From Chrysomallon squamiferum (Eukaryota; Mollusca; Gastropoda; Neomphalida; Peltospiridae), in contig CM022679.1 in the NCBI GenBank assembly GCA_012295275.1, forward strand, positions 5,927,157 through 5,991,156: 64,000 nt of DNA, written 5' to 3'. Numbering within the stretch: the first letter of the stretch is position 1; every line of letters begins with the position of its first letter. The notes below the pieces were generated by a model, which saw nothing but the letters and a program-made list of their open reading frames with translations, was not told where the DNA came from and did not search any database. Shown here in pieces: positions 13,701 to 30,200 of the stretch. The translations under genes and the position numbers were made by a program.

Positions 13701-16700
13701 TTTAAAATCCACACTTATTTTTTAAATTCATTTTTTTTTTCAAAGAAAATATGTAGCCACCACTCTGGCTATTCTCAACAATTAGCTGACAAGGACCTTT
13801 TATATTCAACTTTCCAAGAATATAAAACATATATGAAGACACTGATGAAGCAAACAGCCTTTGGGTGGAATGAGGACTGAAGAAAACCGATCTTGAAAAA
13901 CTGAAATTTTGAACTGTAGGCCAGCAGCTATAAATATTATTTAAACATTTTGTATTGATTTGTCTAAATACATCCCACAAACTGCTTTAGAAAAAGATCA
14001 CATCTCTAGAAATAAAATTCCAAATATACCTTTGTCTAATGATCCAGACACAAAACCCCCAGTATATAAATAACATTTTGGAGATTGTAAGAATTTTTAA
14101 AGCTTATCTTCTTCATCTGGAATATATTATGTTAATTTAAAACTCAATGGTTTGACTTAACCCAAATGGTTTAATCCACAGGAAACAGTGTTAACAGATG
14201 TTTGTTCAGAAGTCAGAACATCACATGTTAAAATAAAATTTTAAGATCTACTGTTCTAAATGTAATAAATTAATAATATAATACACATTATAATAAAACT
14301 GCTCTTATAATGATATTATAAGCACATTCCACATAAATAACAATAATAACAACAACTATAATCCACATCTAATCCACATGTAATAATATTTTTAAACTTC
14401 TTGTTATGAAATAATAGGCTATTCAAATTTTAAAATAAAAAAAATATATATATATTTTTATAAAAGATCTTTTTTTTTTTCTTTCTCATTTAATCATTAC
14501 AAAAATGTTCCTAAAAATATTAATTTAGAATTATATTCTGTACTCTTTGTCAAATGTTGGAAAATACTCCAACATCAAAAACAATTGTTCCAGTTAGTGT
14601 ATAACAAAACAAAAAGCTGTCATTAAAATAAATTATAAATTGTTGTCTGCACAATGAGTGAAAATGTAGTAGGCACCTAAACATTAAAATATATGCAAGA
14701 TGTTAACATCTAAAAGAATAAAAGAAAGGCATAATTAAAAAAATAATAATAATAAAGTAAATAAATAATCTTCTGTATTCACTTACTGCATCCAATTTTA
14801 ATTTTAAAAATTACATTTTTTTAAATAATTAGATTTAAAAAAATTTAAATAAAATATTAACCAGCAACAACAAAATTAATTTAAAAAAAAAAATGTTTGT
14901 ATCATTAGCAACTGAAATACTATTTATTGAGAAAACACTGAAATAAATTTATAAAATGGTACTTTCAGTTCAGAAGTTTGTAGTTTAAAGAATGTTCTGT
15001 TTTAACTACAGATGCAGAATGATAAATAAATAAAGTTGCTAAAATAGGCAGTTTGTGCAACAGACAATGGTTACGTGAAAGATTCAGAAAAAACAGCCTC
15101 ATTAAAACATCATTTAATGTATTTTCTGACAAGTTAATATCACATTCATGCTAAAGTAGATGGGAGAATGCAACAAGTCGTGCACTCTCATGCTTCAAGA
15201 CTTAGTTGCAGGAAGGTTGATTCTACATACACGTTCCTTTGTCACCCTAAGTAATTGAGCAAAAAGATGGTTTGCATAGCAGAGGAAATTGGTTACAAGA
15301 GTATTTTTGGTATTCAGCAAAGAAGTCAAATTAACAAGTGTTTTCAGTGAACATGTTGCAAACCAGGCTGTTTATAAAAAAATGTTTCATTAAATACATT
15401 TGTAATTATAAAAATCAAACTAAAACAATTTACATAAAATTTAGAATTATAAATTGATTTAACTGAGGATTATTATTTAAAAGTTTAAATAAGAAGAAAG
15501 TGCATGTATGGTTATAAAATACAATGTTAAAAAACACAACAAAAAACCCCATTAATTAAATAAAAATGTGGTAGAAAGATATCATACTATTTATTAAGAA
15601 AACTGTGAAATAATTTTAAATTAAGAATGAACAGTGATTTCTCACTTTATAATACTGCATATTGTAATGTCTAGACTTCAGTTTTATTCCACAGACCTGG
15701 CATTCAATATTTTATCACCATACTGCCAGATACTATATCAAATTCAAACATCAAAATGTATAAGGAAACTCGAGTACTCTTTAAAATGAAAAAGATAATT
15801 TTGTAAATAATAGCACAGAGACTGGAAACACATTTTCAATTATGGAAAGCCATGTAATTTCTAATATGAATTAGGTGAAATGACAATTCTACTATAGGTC
15901 AGTATGTTTCTTAGAGTTCAATGTCCTATCTTTAATTCAGGCAAAAACTGTAATTCTTTGTTGTCATAAAAATCAAGTAAGTACCAAATGACATTCTGGG
16001 ACAAAGCCAAGGAAAGTAGAAGGCAGTTTAGAGAACCCTGCTGCTGCCGAAATTGTCTACTGGAGATATTAATAAGACACAGACCATTAACTAATGACAA
16101 CAGAGAGGCCTCATTAATTCCATGTCAGTCACTTAGAAATGGTAATGATGTTCAATATGGCTGCACATCTCCATCTCACTGCCATCCTGACAACAACAGT
16201 AATGGTTATTTTTCTAGGAACTTGGCATGTCTTTAAATTACAATTAAGTGACTGATGTTCCTTTCAGTTAGAATATTTCTTTACCAAATTTCCATCTATT
16301 AATTCATTTTCTCCTATTATTCAGAAATTTCTTCATTTTAATGTTTGTTACCCCCATTCCCACTTTTTTCTTTTTTAATTTTTTGCCAAATATTTTATAT
16401 ATGTTTGTCATTACTGTAAAGAAAAATGCATTCCTATATTTATAACTATTTTTAAATAGTGATATTATTAAACAGTATAATATCATCTGATATTATATTA
16501 CATTCTTTATTGGCTATCAGCAAATTATCTTTATCATAAACAGATTTGAACAAAACATCTATATTACAAGTTTTAGATACCCATGATGTAAAATTTGTTC
16601 TTCATCTTCTTCATTATTATATTTTCAAAACCATTGTGCACATGTACTCATGTTTATAATAAGAAAACTTGCAAAACAAATAGTTTCTTTATATTTCAAG

Positions 16701-18235
16701 CATATGTTAACATGTTTTCTAGTCTCAGATTTATAACATTCAGTACAATCCACCTTCTGTCTGAGGATATACATCCTTGATGTACTTTGCCTCCTACTTT
16801 ACAAGAGCATCTGTTCAACATTTAGTGATAACCTTCTGTCTGGACTAATCATATCTCCAGCTCCACGTCAGTCAAACAATCCAATATGTAATATTTGCAA
16901 CAAATATAGCATGTATAAAAATCTAAATTTACACTTGAAGACCAAACCAAACCCTGGCTTAGATTCATAAGCAAATCACACATTTGTATATGGCATTTGA
17001 CATATTTTTCCTGTCTTTCATAAAACTGTCCAAAAACTGCTAAAATTTATTTTCATTATTTCAGTTCATTTTCATATTATTTGTTCTAAATGCATTTCTT
17101 ATGCTCATAATGATTTGATAATAACAATAACAAAAGAACATTATTATTATTATTATTTCAATTAGAAATCACTAATGTCTTGTGAGTGTTCATATTAACA
17201 GAAATCAAATTATTTTAAACATTGATAAAACCACTGGTAATATACTTAACATATAAAAAAGTATTATGATACTATAATACTTATTATAAAAAATGAAATG
17301 AATTGTTTCTGTCATATTTGGCATGATGTATCTATACATTTATATATCTTTGTTGTATTTTGCTGCACGTCATGGTGTTCTCCCTGTTTTCTCACCTGCT
17401 CATAAAGCCTATTTGGTGTCTGGCATTCCTGTACCTGCTGTCTCAACTACTGTTGTCTATTGACCAGAACACTGGAAAGCCATATGAATAAGCATGAACT
17501 GACTTCAGAAATGCATATTTCAAATTGTTTCAAATGGTTTCTATTTTTTTAATTATTATTCAGAAAAATTCTAAAGAATATGATTAAGTAAACCAACTAA
17601 GTTATTTCAAGAAAATACTTTTAACCATGAGACACAGTCAGAGAAGACATAAATTATGTACTATAATGGTGATGATAGGATGTTCTTAGTTTTCTTGTTC
17701 TTATTCAGAGTCCCTGTGTTTTAGTATTTTTTTATTTTTTTATTATTTTTTTTTTATTTATTATATTACACACACACACGAAATTGTGTCTATTATTATC
17801 CCATCTATTTTTTTAAAAATTTTAATTCATTAATTTCTAAAACTAACCTGTAACTCTTGACAACAAAGATTAGGCTTGAATAATTTTCAAGATACCCAGG
17901 AAAATATGTCTATAGCTGATTATCCAGAACTAAATAGTTAAATACTAAATGAAGTTAATGTCAGTAATGAAATGCACATTTGTTTTGCCTACTTACTGCC
18001 ATCATCTATTGAGCTACCTTGGTTATAATTATAACACACTGTGTATATATTAAAAAGTTTTGCAAATCAAAACTGATAAATCAGTGTCAAAATAATATTA
18101 GATACCAAAAACAATTATTACAGTACACACCAGAAACATTATTAAATCAAAATACAAGTAACTGAAGTTTTTACATTCCAAGTACAGCAGAAGTGATGAA
18201 AAGAATACACTAGATATGCTTCCATTTTGTATTGA

Positions 18236-18275
<40 letters not shown>

Positions 18276-21200
18276 TATAAACTGCATATGGTAGACACTA
18301 ATATTATGCTATTTTTTTTATTTCGTGCATGGATAAAAATAAGTTGCAAGATTTGAAGGGTTATTATTTATTTATTTATTATTTTCTGTTTCTGAAGATA
18401 AAAATTAAAAAATATATTAGGGAATACATTTGTAATGATTTTACTCCACTATTATTAATTTTGTATCATTATTATTATTAGTCTAATAACAATCTTAGTA
18501 ACTGTATTATTAATAAGTCATCAAATATATTTGACTGTTTAAAGGAGAAAAAAACATTATCTCTGAAAACACTTGTGCATAATGGTGAATAATAACAGTA
18601 CAAAACCACTTCTTCACCCATGTTAACTGAGCTATACTTTTAATATTATACTTCACTAATATTATCACTATTAGACTCAACATTCAAATAGGCTGCAGTT
18701 CAAAAGTAATTCACAAATAATACAGAAGCAACAGCAGAGGCAAGAAGCAACTATTTAATGTGTTTACAATTTAAAACATCTGGGTGAACCAGCCACAAGC
18801 AACTGGCTAACACTTGATGGTTATAAACAAAGATTTCTGATATCTACAAAGTTGATAAAATAGACAAATTTGTACCAAACAAAATGAAAACAAATGTGGT
18901 TATTGTTCACATTTGAGAAGTTATGTTTCACTCAACACTTCAACATCAAATTAAGATAGAAGAGTCAGTGGGTTCAAATTCCTTGTTAACCTAGTTTGGT
19001 CTCATACACTCTAATCTCACTTTGGGTCTTATATTATGTGATACAGTCATTACATATTTTGATTACCTATTTTATACAGTTACAAGTCTTCAACAGTAGT
19101 GATAAAAAACACCTTAATATCTACCATTCATTACTATTTTATTACATTTCCAGTGATATTATCAATACTACAGTCAGCATTTTGATGGAATGTGTTTAAA
19201 AATTGAGGTAATAAAGTTATCTTCTGTAAAGAAAGCAGAAATATTTTCAAAATCTCTGCAAAATAGAAATAACTGTTAGAAAGTAATTTTAATGAGTATA
19301 TTAACAGAACTGAAGATATTTACCATTTACCTGTTAAGCACTTGTCAGTAAGGCCATAACTTTATCATCACATTTTGTGATGATACAAACTACTAAGATA
19401 CCAGTCTGCCAAAACACAGAGATAACCATAGATCTATCTCAATTTTGTTTCCATTCATGTCTGACAGTTTTGTATCTTATATCAACCACATACTCTCTGT
19501 CTACTATTAGTTTGTGGTGTACCATTTCATCTTTACACACTGTGTCTTGTCCAGATTCAAGAACTCTGGTTAATGGTTTTCTAAAAGATGTAATACATAT
19601 GTTTTAAGTTAATAAAAAATTTAAAAACAAAAAATTGGGCTGCTAAAATACAAGTGATAGCCTGATTTAAAAATTAGAATTAAAGAAAACAGTTGGTGAA
19701 TTCTCCTTGTTAACATATATAAATTTGTTTTTATTAGTAGTATTATCCATTAACAGCATAAGATAAACACACATAAATAGCCAGACACACACACAATGCA
19801 CACACACACACACAAACACACACAAACACATACACAGAAACACTGACTATACCCACACCAACAAGCATGGACACACACCCACACACACACAAAGTATATG
19901 TAATATATTGATGCACTATATATGAAGTAGAAGCTTGAATGGGAATAGTCTGGATGTACTGAGAAAAACCAGTCCTGTGACCTGTTATGACAAGTATTGG
20001 TAAACTGTGATATACAAGTATTTTTGTAAATCATAACAATTATTACAATAATAATAATAACACCAAAAACAAAAATAACAACAAAAATTAATAAATCTAT
20101 GAAATCTATTTTTATAACATGTAACCAACTTACAGCATACACAATCTTTCTACAGACTTTTTCTGACATTAAATAATTGTATCTATCATCCATGTAATTA
20201 TATATGACAGACTGTTGTTTGTCTTTGTTCACCATCTCATAGACTGATTTAAGGAGAACACCATTAAGGAAAAAAACTTTTTTTTATCTATCCACAGCTT
20301 GTGATACATCTGTAGTTCAGTGATTACATGATCTGTTACATGATAAGGAGAATTGTTGAGTCTACTGTAGAATAGGTAAGTTGTTGTTAAATATCTCCTT
20401 TCTCTTTTAGAAACCTGTCTGTGGTATCTTTTAGTGGAAACAGAAATGTTGTAAACCTGAAATGTAGTTTTCTTTATTGTATTAAAAGCAAAATAACTAT
20501 GCTGGTATTAATAATAGTATGTTTGAATGTTGTTCTGTTAATATCAATGTCAACAACAGTCCTAATAGAAAAACAAAGTTAATAATCATGTTATATTGGT
20601 TGTTAAGTAAAGAGTATCTTTTTTCTTATATAAATAAAGAGAAAACATTAAACATCTTGAAACTGACACTGACATTTGACATAAAAGGATTTCCTTTTCT
20701 AGACAAATATATTCAGTTGGGAAAGAAATGAATTTCCAAAATAGTATCATTTTATCCAAGAATTTTTATTTTATTTTAAATATTACTATAGATTAATATG
20801 TAACTGAATAACTGTATGAAGCTTAGAACTTTTCTGAAGCTATTAAGATGTGTCTTATAAAAGTACATGACACAGCAGTGATAACATTATCTAATGGAAC
20901 TACTATAGGTGTAGGTAAATTGAAACATCTGTTGCAAATAATTTACTCTAAAAGATCTTTTTATTAATTTTTCTCTAATTCTATTTTTATCCTAAAAATA
21001 TTTTAGAAGTGTTTTTCTTATGACAATAACATTTTTGTTTGTATGTACTTTGATGATAATCAATGATATCTAGCCAGGGACCTATCTATTTTTTAAAAGA
21101 AATAAAGAAAAAAAAAAGAAGCAAAAAGGATCTGACAAATAGCATCCATAAGAGTAAACTAATTTTTTTTCTGAATAACAAAGATTTTGATGATAAAAAA

Positions 21201-24200
21201 AAATATATACAGAGTAACGATAAGATGAATTAATCAACTGGTTTTGTTTCTTATTTTAAAAATGTGTGAAACATTTTTTTATATATTTAGTTCACATGCA
21301 GTGGATCCTTATGCTCCATTATTATCACTCAAACCTCACCTTTATAGGAATACCTTACTTTGCTGTCTGTTTTAAGTATCCTATATATTTAACTGAATGA
21401 TTATTTTCCAGCACACAGAATACATCAAACTGACAATGCATCCTTGTTTTACAAATGTTCCCCTTTTCTCGATGCTATCCATCACATTAGTACCTGTTGT
21501 ACAGCATGTCATGTTAAATTCTTACTTTATTCTAGCTTTCACCATAGATCATTGATGGAGCTTAAACATACATTTAAGAAATTAAATACTTGATGTACAT
21601 AATATATGCCCACAAATGATTGCACTTAAAATATAAAGCATCTTTTTAATTAGTATATATTATATTATGTTTTTATAAATTATTATTTAACAAACAATGA
21701 AACACTTCAAAGGTAATTAGTTAATTGAATTTCATAATGTAATGGACTGACAGAAACAACATTTATAAAATGTAACAATAATGGAATATTAGAGAGAAAT
21801 ATAAATGAAATATATATCTTTGAAGTTCATCTTGAAAAGAATAAAAAGAATACAACAGAAAATGAAATGTGTTTTTTTATATATATATTTTTTTTTTTAT
21901 TAAGGAAAAAAGGTTACAAAGTGCAGAATATAAAAATATTGAATCTCTGAGATTATGTTTTGCTGCTGAAGCTCAAAATTAAATTATGAATGTTGTTTAT
22001 AAAACACAGAAATGCCCTGGGACTGAGATGATAATCTGTTTTTCAAGTAACTAAGTGCATGTGAATCTAAGTACAAATAGAGAATACATGATTAATAAGA
22101 AATGTGATATTTCCATTTTGTTTTATTGAATAATAATAAAAGCAGAAAAGCTTCTATAATATACACTAATTGTTAAAATCTCAAATATGTAGTGACAAAT
22201 AAGAAAATGATAAAACACAACTTAGAGTTACCACAATATTAATGGAATAAAATAAATAATTATTTTATGAAGTTATAGATAATTTGGCAAATTATGATAA
22301 GAAAATAAAGTAACATATAACAATTCTTTCACATATTCTTATGATGAAACAACTTAATCAAAAACAGAATATGAAAACAATATTTTAAATTAATAATGAC
22401 AAGAAATCTTGTTTTATATTTTTTTCAGAGTTAGAGAAAATAATAAACTACTGGAATGGAAAAATAATTTATTTAACTACATATATATATATTATTTCTA
22501 CTAGACTGATAAACATTTAAAATATAAAAAAATAAATAAAATTGGACATCCTGCAAAGAAAGATAAAATCAGTCATAGCAGTATCATATAACCAAAGCAG
22601 AAAGAAAAAACGTCTCTTTATTGTCTTAATCAGATTTATGAATCATAAAGCATGACCATTAGAGGGAAGGAAAAGCCACATAATATAATAATTTGTCGAA
22701 TCCTAACAGAGATAATTGACCTATAATGAGCTAACAAGTGACACAACATACCATGATGCAACTGGTTCCCAGCAACTAGTCTCTAATAATGCAATCAACC
22801 TACAGATGTCATGTGAACTAATTCTACATTTACATTCACTCACTGATATATACTCTAAAACACCAAGTTTCCATTATTGTCCTGAAAGCCACATTTAACA
22901 ATTTCTCAAAGAATTACAAAAGATTTACTGAAACAAATATTTGTTTATAGAACAATTACAGATTTATTTTTTCACTTATTAAAAATAAACAATTTAAAAA
23001 TATATAAATAAAATAAGTACAGATACACAAAACTGAACTAGATTAAATTAATTAACCAAATTATAAATAGATTTTTTAATTTTTTGTTTTTTTAAAGTTG
23101 AAGAAAAAAAAAAAAAAAAAAAAAAATTATTGCATGGGTTTTTCTTTTCTTGTTTTTAAATAATTAAATTCTTATAAAGAGAAAGTTGTTAAATTGTCTT
23201 AAAAACTTTACTGCATGTAACTTATGCCTAGAAGGATAAATTAGCATTAGGTACAAAAATTAAAGATACAGTGTCTTGTATTTTAGTAACTGGGATATTT
23301 ATAAACTTATTATTATTTATAATTATAGGACTATTAGGTACTACAATAAAAAAATCAGTAAATGATGATATGAAAAAAGGCAACAACAAAAAATAAATAA
23401 ATAATAGTAAACAAACTACCACCAGCTTTTAGAATACTTTTATTAAGTGACAGCAAATATACATTTTCACATGCAGCAGCAAAATATACCACTGGTTTTT
23501 GTCATGGGACACTGCTTGTAAAGACCCAGGTGTCACAACAAGATGAACACATTACATCTTAGTCCTGGGCTATACAATTACTCTCCCATTTCAGTTAAAC
23601 ATGCATTAAATGTCTGTTCTACATCTGATGAAAATAAACTGAAAACAATTAATATTGTTAAAAAAAATTAAATTATATTCATCGTATTTCTGTTATCAGT
23701 TCCAATTTAAATTTATAACCCAAATTCAGAAAAGCTTTTCTAATGTTGTCACAAAAATGTTAAGAGATAAGCAAGTAACAAATATTTTTGAAGACATAGG
23801 TGCAAACATGTATTTATGTGTAAGTGTATATGTGTATGAATGTGTATTTTTTTGTGTGTGAATTAGTAAATATGGATACTCTGGATTCTTTAATGGTAGA
23901 AATTGTGAGGCGGGCATGATTTCTTTCAAAAGAACCACAAAATGTTTTGGCTGACAGTTTTATGACATGATATTCATCACAGTCCACTATCATGTATGGC
24001 ATCTGGTACAATTAAATTAAAAGTTCATAACCAGATTTCAGAAAGCTATGAGCATAGATGAAATGAGCCAATAAAAATAATAAACTAAAACTTAAAAGCA
24101 GTCAGCTTTGCTTAAGCTAGCACAGACTAAAATAAATGTGATTAAAAAGCATTTAAATTTGTTTCAAAAATGATTATATTATAAATTATTTATTAATAGT

Positions 24201-27200
24201 CATCTGTAAACTGATATAAATAAATTTTGATAAAAAAACACAGAATATGATTCTGATTTGGAAAAAACAAAATACTACTAACATATAAATTAGTCACATT
24301 GATGCTTGTATGCAAACATCTTTTTCAGAAACATGAAAAACTATTTCAAATGCTTCTTTAATTCTTGTCTGAAGCAATTTGGCAAAAAACACAAAGTAAA
24401 ACATATTTGCTTAGTTTACCTTTCAGATATCTATATAGATTTTCTTCTTACTAAACTAGTTCTCTGTGACTACAGCAAATAACGCTGTAAAACAGATGTT
24501 ATGTTTTGTTTGAGAATGTAAAATGTGTATGTCAGTATATCTTCTTGGCAAAAAATGAATAATAGTGTGCACAATGTTACATAAACTTTATAACTAAATT
24601 AATACACAGAAAAAGTGAAATCCCTGAAAATATAATCACTGGGGGAGTTTTTTCAAGTCAATAAACAAACAGACACAAATATTTAAGAATGTGAAAAAAT
24701 GCTGTAACCACATGATCACTTATCATTAAAGTAATCATATATAAATGTGATAGTTAAGTCATGAATAATGGCTCGTGCAAAATTCTCCTAGTTTTCAACT
24801 GAAGATAATAAGTTTGCTTCCTGTTTTATGGCTGCTTTATTGGATGTTATCAGCAGGACCTCTCCCCAAGCTTTAACCTTGTTAACCAACAACATAGCAC
24901 CAAGGTAGCATGCTTGACTGAGCATTCAACCCCAGCACTATCAGGGAAATAAAAATTAATGATAAACTATTACAGCAGTTTTTTAAAAACTAATTGCTGA
25001 ATATTAGAACAGTTTAGTAAAAATAATGCTATGGAAGAATTAATTTATTAATTTATTTTATTACCTGAATCTTTGATGTCTTCATGCTGTACTAAACAAC
25101 CATGCAATATTTTTAGCTTTTATATATATATATATATATATATGCAGAATAATTATCATTGCTCTTATAGTTTTATTACTTAACTAAAAAAAAGAAAAAA
25201 AGGATGAATATAAATGAAAATTTTAAAATACATTACTAACGTTGATTTCTTAATTAGAGTTCCTAAATATCTTGTATGTTTTCCTGTTAACCAACCAATC
25301 CTTATTTTCATATGGCTTTCTGCCAATACTACAACAAAGTATACCCTATGATGTATTTAGTAAAACCTGGTGCTACCAAGTACCTTAAAGTGTGAATACA
25401 AACTTCACAAATGCCCACAAAAGTGTTGATGGAATTTTTTCAAGTGTGATATAATTTAATTTATCATATTATCAAAGCCAAAGACTAATGACTTCCTTCT
25501 TAAAGGAAATAAAATAATTAGACTACCAGCAGCATATATAAAAAATTAAAATAAATAAAAAATCAATTTAAAAATCAAAGGGAATCAATAAAATTAGTCA
25601 ACTCTGCTTAATTTATCCAGTTTATTTAATGGAAAAACTGTAGGAATAACCACTGCACAGATTTTGAGCTGTTTTATAATTCATCATTTCTATGAAACAT
25701 CAGTTTATTTTGTGATTTATACAAAATGAAAACAAGTTATAATAAGAAGAAAAAAGACAGAAAATGAGCGACTATTAACCCTTAAAAATGCAGAGAATTA
25801 ATAAAATATAAATAAATAATTAATAATAGTTTCTGTAGTATTTGTAAAAATGTATGTCAGTTAATTCTTAAATGTTTATGGCACTGAGCTGTCTGTCAAA
25901 ATAAGTATATTCCTCAAACTTTAATTTATACAAAATTTATTTTAAGTTAACTATTTTTAATTTTACTTTTGCTGACATTTTAAGTGTTCCCTTTGACTTA
26001 GTAGTCATTGTTACCTTCAAATACTTACCTAACATATAATTTTTTGTTTTCTTTGGTGCAGATTCATTGATATATAAATTAAACCTTAAAATACTAAGTA
26101 CCTCATTTAGTTGAGTTTGAGGTGAGTAATGGAGGTTGTTTTTGAAAATTTGGCTGATCATTAGCTTGACTAGAAGCCATATCAACATGTTGATAGTTCA
26201 TTAATGGTTTTCTACTCCTAACATATTTACACAGATGTGTATAAAGAGTATGTTCCAAGACTGGCAAACTGTATGATACCACACATCACTTAAAATAAGT
26301 AAGGGTAATTTCATTTTTGATTATTGATTCTGAGTTTACTTTAACCTGCTGATCATAAATATTTCAATGTTTATTTCTGAATGAATAAAGCATTTCCTAA
26401 AACAAACATGAATTGGTTGATTGTTTAGATGGTATTAGTTGTTTTGCTTTTTCATTTTTTTTTTCAATTTTTTTTTTACATCTTGTTATTATTTTCAAAA
26501 CATTTTGTTGCATCTCATCAAATAAGAATATGGGTTGCATCAAATAAATAACAACCATCAATTTTTAAATCAACAATGTTTTATATAGACAGTAAAAAAA
26601 CTGACCAGTAATTACTTATTATGAAAAAGTAATGCCAGGATTTTACATTTTGACTAATTTTAAAAATAAAAATGTTTCATTAATATTTCAAATATCTTTG
26701 TATCAGTTGTATGTTATTTGCCACAATGATGTTCACTGCCTTTATAGTCCTCGTTTTGCAGTTTGCAATTTTTAAAACCAGTTTTTCCAAATGATATATA
26801 TTAGTTCCATAACCACACTTCAACTGTATTCCATTGTTTTGAATACTCCATGTCCAGAAAGCTTGAATTTCTCTAAAATTAAGATAACAATAGCTAATAA
26901 AAGCTAAAACTTAAATTTGAAAGAAAAGTAAGAAACAGGAGGTTTAAAAAAATAACAAAAAAGGAAGAAAGGAAGAATTTTTTTTTTTTTAATGGACAGT
27001 GGGTGAAACAGAAGCAAGGCAATGTATGTTCTGTTTCTACAAACTAGTATTATTAAAAGCATGAAAATGAATTTTTAGGGGATGATAATATTCTAAGAGG
27101 AGGACTGATTTGTGAATGAATCTTGAACAGATGGTAGCTTTGTTAGCTGATGGCTGTTATCCAATTACACAGAACATTGAGAAAATTCCTTCTTTATTTG

Positions 27201-30200
27201 TGCAAACACAAAAAAAAAAAGAGTTTTTCAATGAACATTAATCACATGAAGAACTCCGCCAGGCATGAAGTCATCAGAAAGGAAGACTGATGCAGGATGT
27301 GCGAGTGTAAACACTTGGATGATGGAGCTCATAAAAAGGCAGTTATCCTTAAAAAAGAAATTTGCATTTTCACAGCTTAGTGACAGATCTCTGAGTGTTT
27401 TAAGTAACTGCTTCTTTATGTTTTTCTAAAAAAAACATTCTTGAGGTGCTTTGTGGATTTAATTTTTTTTCACGAGCACATATTTAGCTTATGAAGTTGG
27501 TTAACTAATTCTGAATGCTTATAAATTTAAATACCAATATATTTTTAAATAGAACTGAAGTTTCCTCTGTAGGCATTCATTCTAATTATCCTTATAGTTC
27601 TAAGATAAGAGCATTTAGAATGGTTAATTTAATTTTAGTATATAGATGATGGACAAATATGTTTTTAAATAAAAAGTAAACCATCTTATTTAACAGTTAA
27701 CAAATAATGAAAATGACACTGATGGGACAGATAAATGTAATAGAATATCAAAAAGCTACTGATTCATAAACAGTAATCAAGTACATAGGATCAGTGATTA
27801 ACAAAACAATTTTATATAATCTGAAACTCTTCTTTTCCATTATAGAAGTCATCTTCTGCTATATAAAGCAATATGTGGTACTAACTTAGAGGCTATCTCC
27901 TACTCAGCTGCATGCTTGGAAACCCAGCTCTGCGTCAAGTGGTTAACCAATGCCAAATATTTGGCTACTAACATTTTGTGAGAAAACACTGGTATTATTT
28001 CAACTGACACTCTGTTCCTTGCTGCCACCTTTGACATTTTGAAAACAAGACAATTTCCTTGGATTTCCTTTTCTACATCAGTCAGTCAGAGCCTAATATT
28101 TTCCTGTAGCATTTTAATCCACGAAGTGCTCTACAAATGTATTAAAGTCTAACACAATTTCAAATTTACAATTATAAAATAATTTTCTTTTGATGCAAGA
28201 CAACTGAAAATGTTAAATTACAGAACTAATTTAAATAGAATTTACTCCAACCACAATTTGTGGTCATCATTTATACTGTACATATTGTGCTGAACTTCTT
28301 ATATTTAATTTAATAATTCTTGGTGAAGCATCACAATTTTTAATTCAAGATAAACTGATTTTAATACTCTGAGGATTCATCATACCTGCAACTTTTATCA
28401 CCTATTAGACCTGGGATATTAGAAGTTAAAATTTTGAAGACAGAAAGAGAAATACATTTTATCACTGCTCTATAGAAATGTAAGCAGACATAGGTTCAGT
28501 TTTCACTAATACTGATATATTTTTTGTTGTTTCTAAAAGATGTATTTTTTTAATTATTATTCTTATTTTTACAAGATTTTATCCTTATAGACTATAAAAC
28601 ACACTGATAAAGTTATGATATCTTGTGGCATATTGAAATATCACTGATTCAAAGCTGATAATACCAACCTTGGCACCTACTCAGTGTGAATATTTCAGTA
28701 AAGTTAATAGGTTGATGTAAGACAATGCCACAATTTCTATCTCATGTCTCCAGTTCAGATCATAAAAGCATGCTTTTAACCTAGGTCAGTGAAGTAAATT
28801 ATGCACACTTTTATTTTACATATTTGTTTTACATGCATCTGAATTTTAAGAAGAAACAACTTTGTCAAAGGAACGTTATGTCCATGAATTACATCCCACT
28901 TCACAATACTGGCACAGGTTGCCACATTATGAAAGATTTACTTGCTCAGGTTTCAAACACACTATCTTTTCCAGTCAAAGAATCAGCCTTTCTGGGTCCA
29001 TTCCTGACATGGAGGTATTTAGAACATTTATAATAATTAATCACTAAAGAATTTTCTTCAACCCATATCACTGAAGTAAACAATAAATGACTTTAATGGA
29101 ATTTCACACTTACATTGCTAGCTATGTAAACTGTGCTGAAAAAAAAAAACCTACCATCAACAATGTTACAGTAAATAATTATAAGCAGCTGCACAAGAAA
29201 GATGAATAGCATTGCAACCATGGCCTAAAGCAAGATGTAGACATAGAAAAAGTATACCTATTAAAAAAAAAAAAAAAAAAACTGAAAAAAACAAAAACTA
29301 TATGTTTATTCTGCAATATTTATTTTCATTTTTTATATATTCTTGAACTTTAATATTAGATATCAGTTATATGTTTGCAAAGACTATTATCAGCATATAA
29401 TTTTATTAACACCTTCTCTTAGATAGGAAAGTTCTACCATCATATTTGAAAAAATACTAATGAAGCACTGATTAGAAATGGAAATAGCTCATCTTGTGAC
29501 CCATGTATCAAAGTCCAGATTGTTTTGTACAGTGAAATTAAATTAGTATATGATTCATTCTTTTCTGTAAAATTATTAAACTTTGGATTTAAAATGATAA
29601 TAAATTAATCAATATTTAAAATGTTTTTCCAAAAATACTGATGAGCTAAATAATGATTTGCATGTGCACCTGTTTCAAACTTAAAAGGAAACAAAGAGGT
29701 TAATTTCTTTGGTGAATTACTACAAACATCACTTACTTTACCAAGTATGTTTTATTTAAAAAAAGAAAAAAAGAGAAAAGGTTTGGCAGGAGTACTTTTT
29801 TCAGTGTATGTTTTCTATCAACAGTAATTTTTTATGTGACATCTAATAAACTGAGACAGGGCATCAGCCATATCTAGTCAAACAGCAGTGAGCTGGTAGT
29901 GAGCAAAAGCATGTCCAATGAAAAAAATCAGCATGTGTTGTCCTTCTTCATTCAGGAAGCTAATAAATATGTCTGACAAGACAAAAACACCTGCTTTGGC
30001 AGGAAGTACCAAGGAATAGTCTGTCAGAAAACTCTGTGGTTGGTTTATTTCCAGAAGGTTTGTTTTTTATAAGGGAGAATAGGTTTAATTTAGGGATGCA
30101 GTAATCAAAATATCATAAAATTTAAAATGCAGTAATAATTAAAACAATACCTTCAGATTTTGTTGTTACTGGTTAGTTATTACTGAAAAAATTTGTTATC

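Noticed and set aside
19750-20235. 161-codon minus-strand open frame, the longest in the window
   Set aside because: Half of it is translated CA repeat (Cys/Val runs) and the rest is Ile/Tyr-rich low-complexity sequence. There is no splice or codon support.
24895-24945. tRNA-like string near GCATGCTTGACTGAGC
   Set aside because: No acceptor stem or paired arms, so probably chance.
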